A DNA stretch of 6,228 nucleotides from Alphaproteobacteria bacterium. GTDB taxonomy: Bacteria > Pseudomonadota > Alphaproteobacteria > Micropepsales > Micropepsaceae. This document shows, in pieces, positions 6,041 to 6,228 of this stretch (positions are counted from its first letter, which is position 1; the number at the start of each line of letters is the position of its first letter). Where the stretch lies: contig QKCS01000128.1 of NCBI GenBank assembly GCA_003246795.1, positions 1-6,228 of the forward strand, read 5' to 3'. The position numbers and the translations under genes were made by a program. Below the pieces are notes generated by a model. That model searched no databases. It saw nothing but the letters and a program-made list of their open reading frames with translations, and was not told where the DNA came from.

Positions 6041-6228
6041 TTAGGCGACGCTGGCTTTCGGCGCCGCTTTTGCCGCCGGCTTCATGTAAACGCCGCGCGC
6101 GTTATCAACCGGACTGAACGCCGTCGTCAGACCGACGACCGTCTCGGCCGCCCCGAGCAGAAGATAGCCGTCCGCCGGCAGCAACAACGCCATGCGCTCG
6201 AGAATATTCCGCTTCGTCGCTTCGTCGA
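6041..6228 (-). CDS. cheR: Chemotaxis protein methyltransferase CheR, C-terminal end (runs off right edge)
   Basis: The minus frame entering from the right edge gives 62 codons ending in TAA (6041-6043): DEATKRNILERMALLLPADGYLLLGAAETVVGLTTAFSPV, then a short Ala/Lys-rich tail. The LERMALLLPADGYLLLGAAETV stretch is the last strand and helix of the CheR methyltransferase fold (S-adenosylmethionine-dependent methylation of chemoreceptor glutamates). The catalytic and SAM-binding parts lie outside the window. The tail after DNARGVYMKP (AAKAAPKASVA) is low-complexity. Its presence near fliIJ and ctrA fits a motility/chemotaxis neighbourhood, probably with other che genes further right. It reads toward the hmuV remnant with no space for a terminator. 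Confidence 0.88.
   Translation of the reverse strand, partial: DEATKRNILERMALLLPADGYLLLGAAETVVGLTTAFSPVDNARGVYMKPAAKAAPKASVA

Overview
The window looks like GC-rich chromosomal DNA from an alphaproteobacterium with the CtrA cell-cycle system. The evidence is a full-length CtrA response regulator (positions 3700-4389, ending in Ala-Ala) divergent from a fliI-fliJ flagellar export pair. The ctrA promoter region also carries CtrA-box-like sequences and a GANTC (CcrM-type) site. A Caulobacterales/Hyphomonadaceae/Parvularculaceae-like lineage would fit, but the sequence alone does not settle the family.

Layout from left to right. (1) The N-terminal third of a TonB-dependent outer-membrane receptor runs on the minus strand off the left edge (1-785). 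It is divergent from a BetI-like TetR regulator (1041-1700, plus). The 255-base gap between them holds a good promoter for the receptor and several dyads and direct repeats that could be operators. (2) fliI-fliJ form a minus-strand operon (3473 to 1719), with fliJ converging on the TetR gene. (3) A 226-base divergent regulatory region separates fliI from ctrA. It contains two TTAAGGTT-based CtrA-box-like sites, one GATTC and a perfect 6-bp dyad. (4) ctrA is followed by a strong intrinsic terminator (4415-4452). (5) From about 4478 to 6039 the DNA is unusually patchy. An SRPBCC/AHSA1 gene (minus) with an apparent one-base frameshift abuts an ArsR-type regulator (plus) whose usual N-terminus and promoter are missing. 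Next come the C-terminal part of a heme-type TonB-dependent receptor (minus) and the C-terminal part of an HmuV heme ABC-transporter ATPase (plus), joined inside both genes. (6) The C-terminus of the chemotaxis methyltransferase CheR (minus) enters from the right edge.

How the parts relate: fliI/fliJ, ctrA and cheR belong to motility and cell-cycle control, and CtrA plausibly regulates itself and the flanking fliIJ operon. The receptor/TetR pair looks like a ligand-responsive uptake locus. The hmuR/hmuV remnants are best read as a heme-uptake cluster whose central part is missing. The head-to-head pair at about 4908/4910 may be a second join of the same kind. I cannot tell from one sequence whether these joins are real deletions or assembly chimeras. 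I see no RNA gene, CRISPR array, insertion sequence or convincing undescribed system; the most unusual things here are the two joins and the two regulatory intergenic regions.
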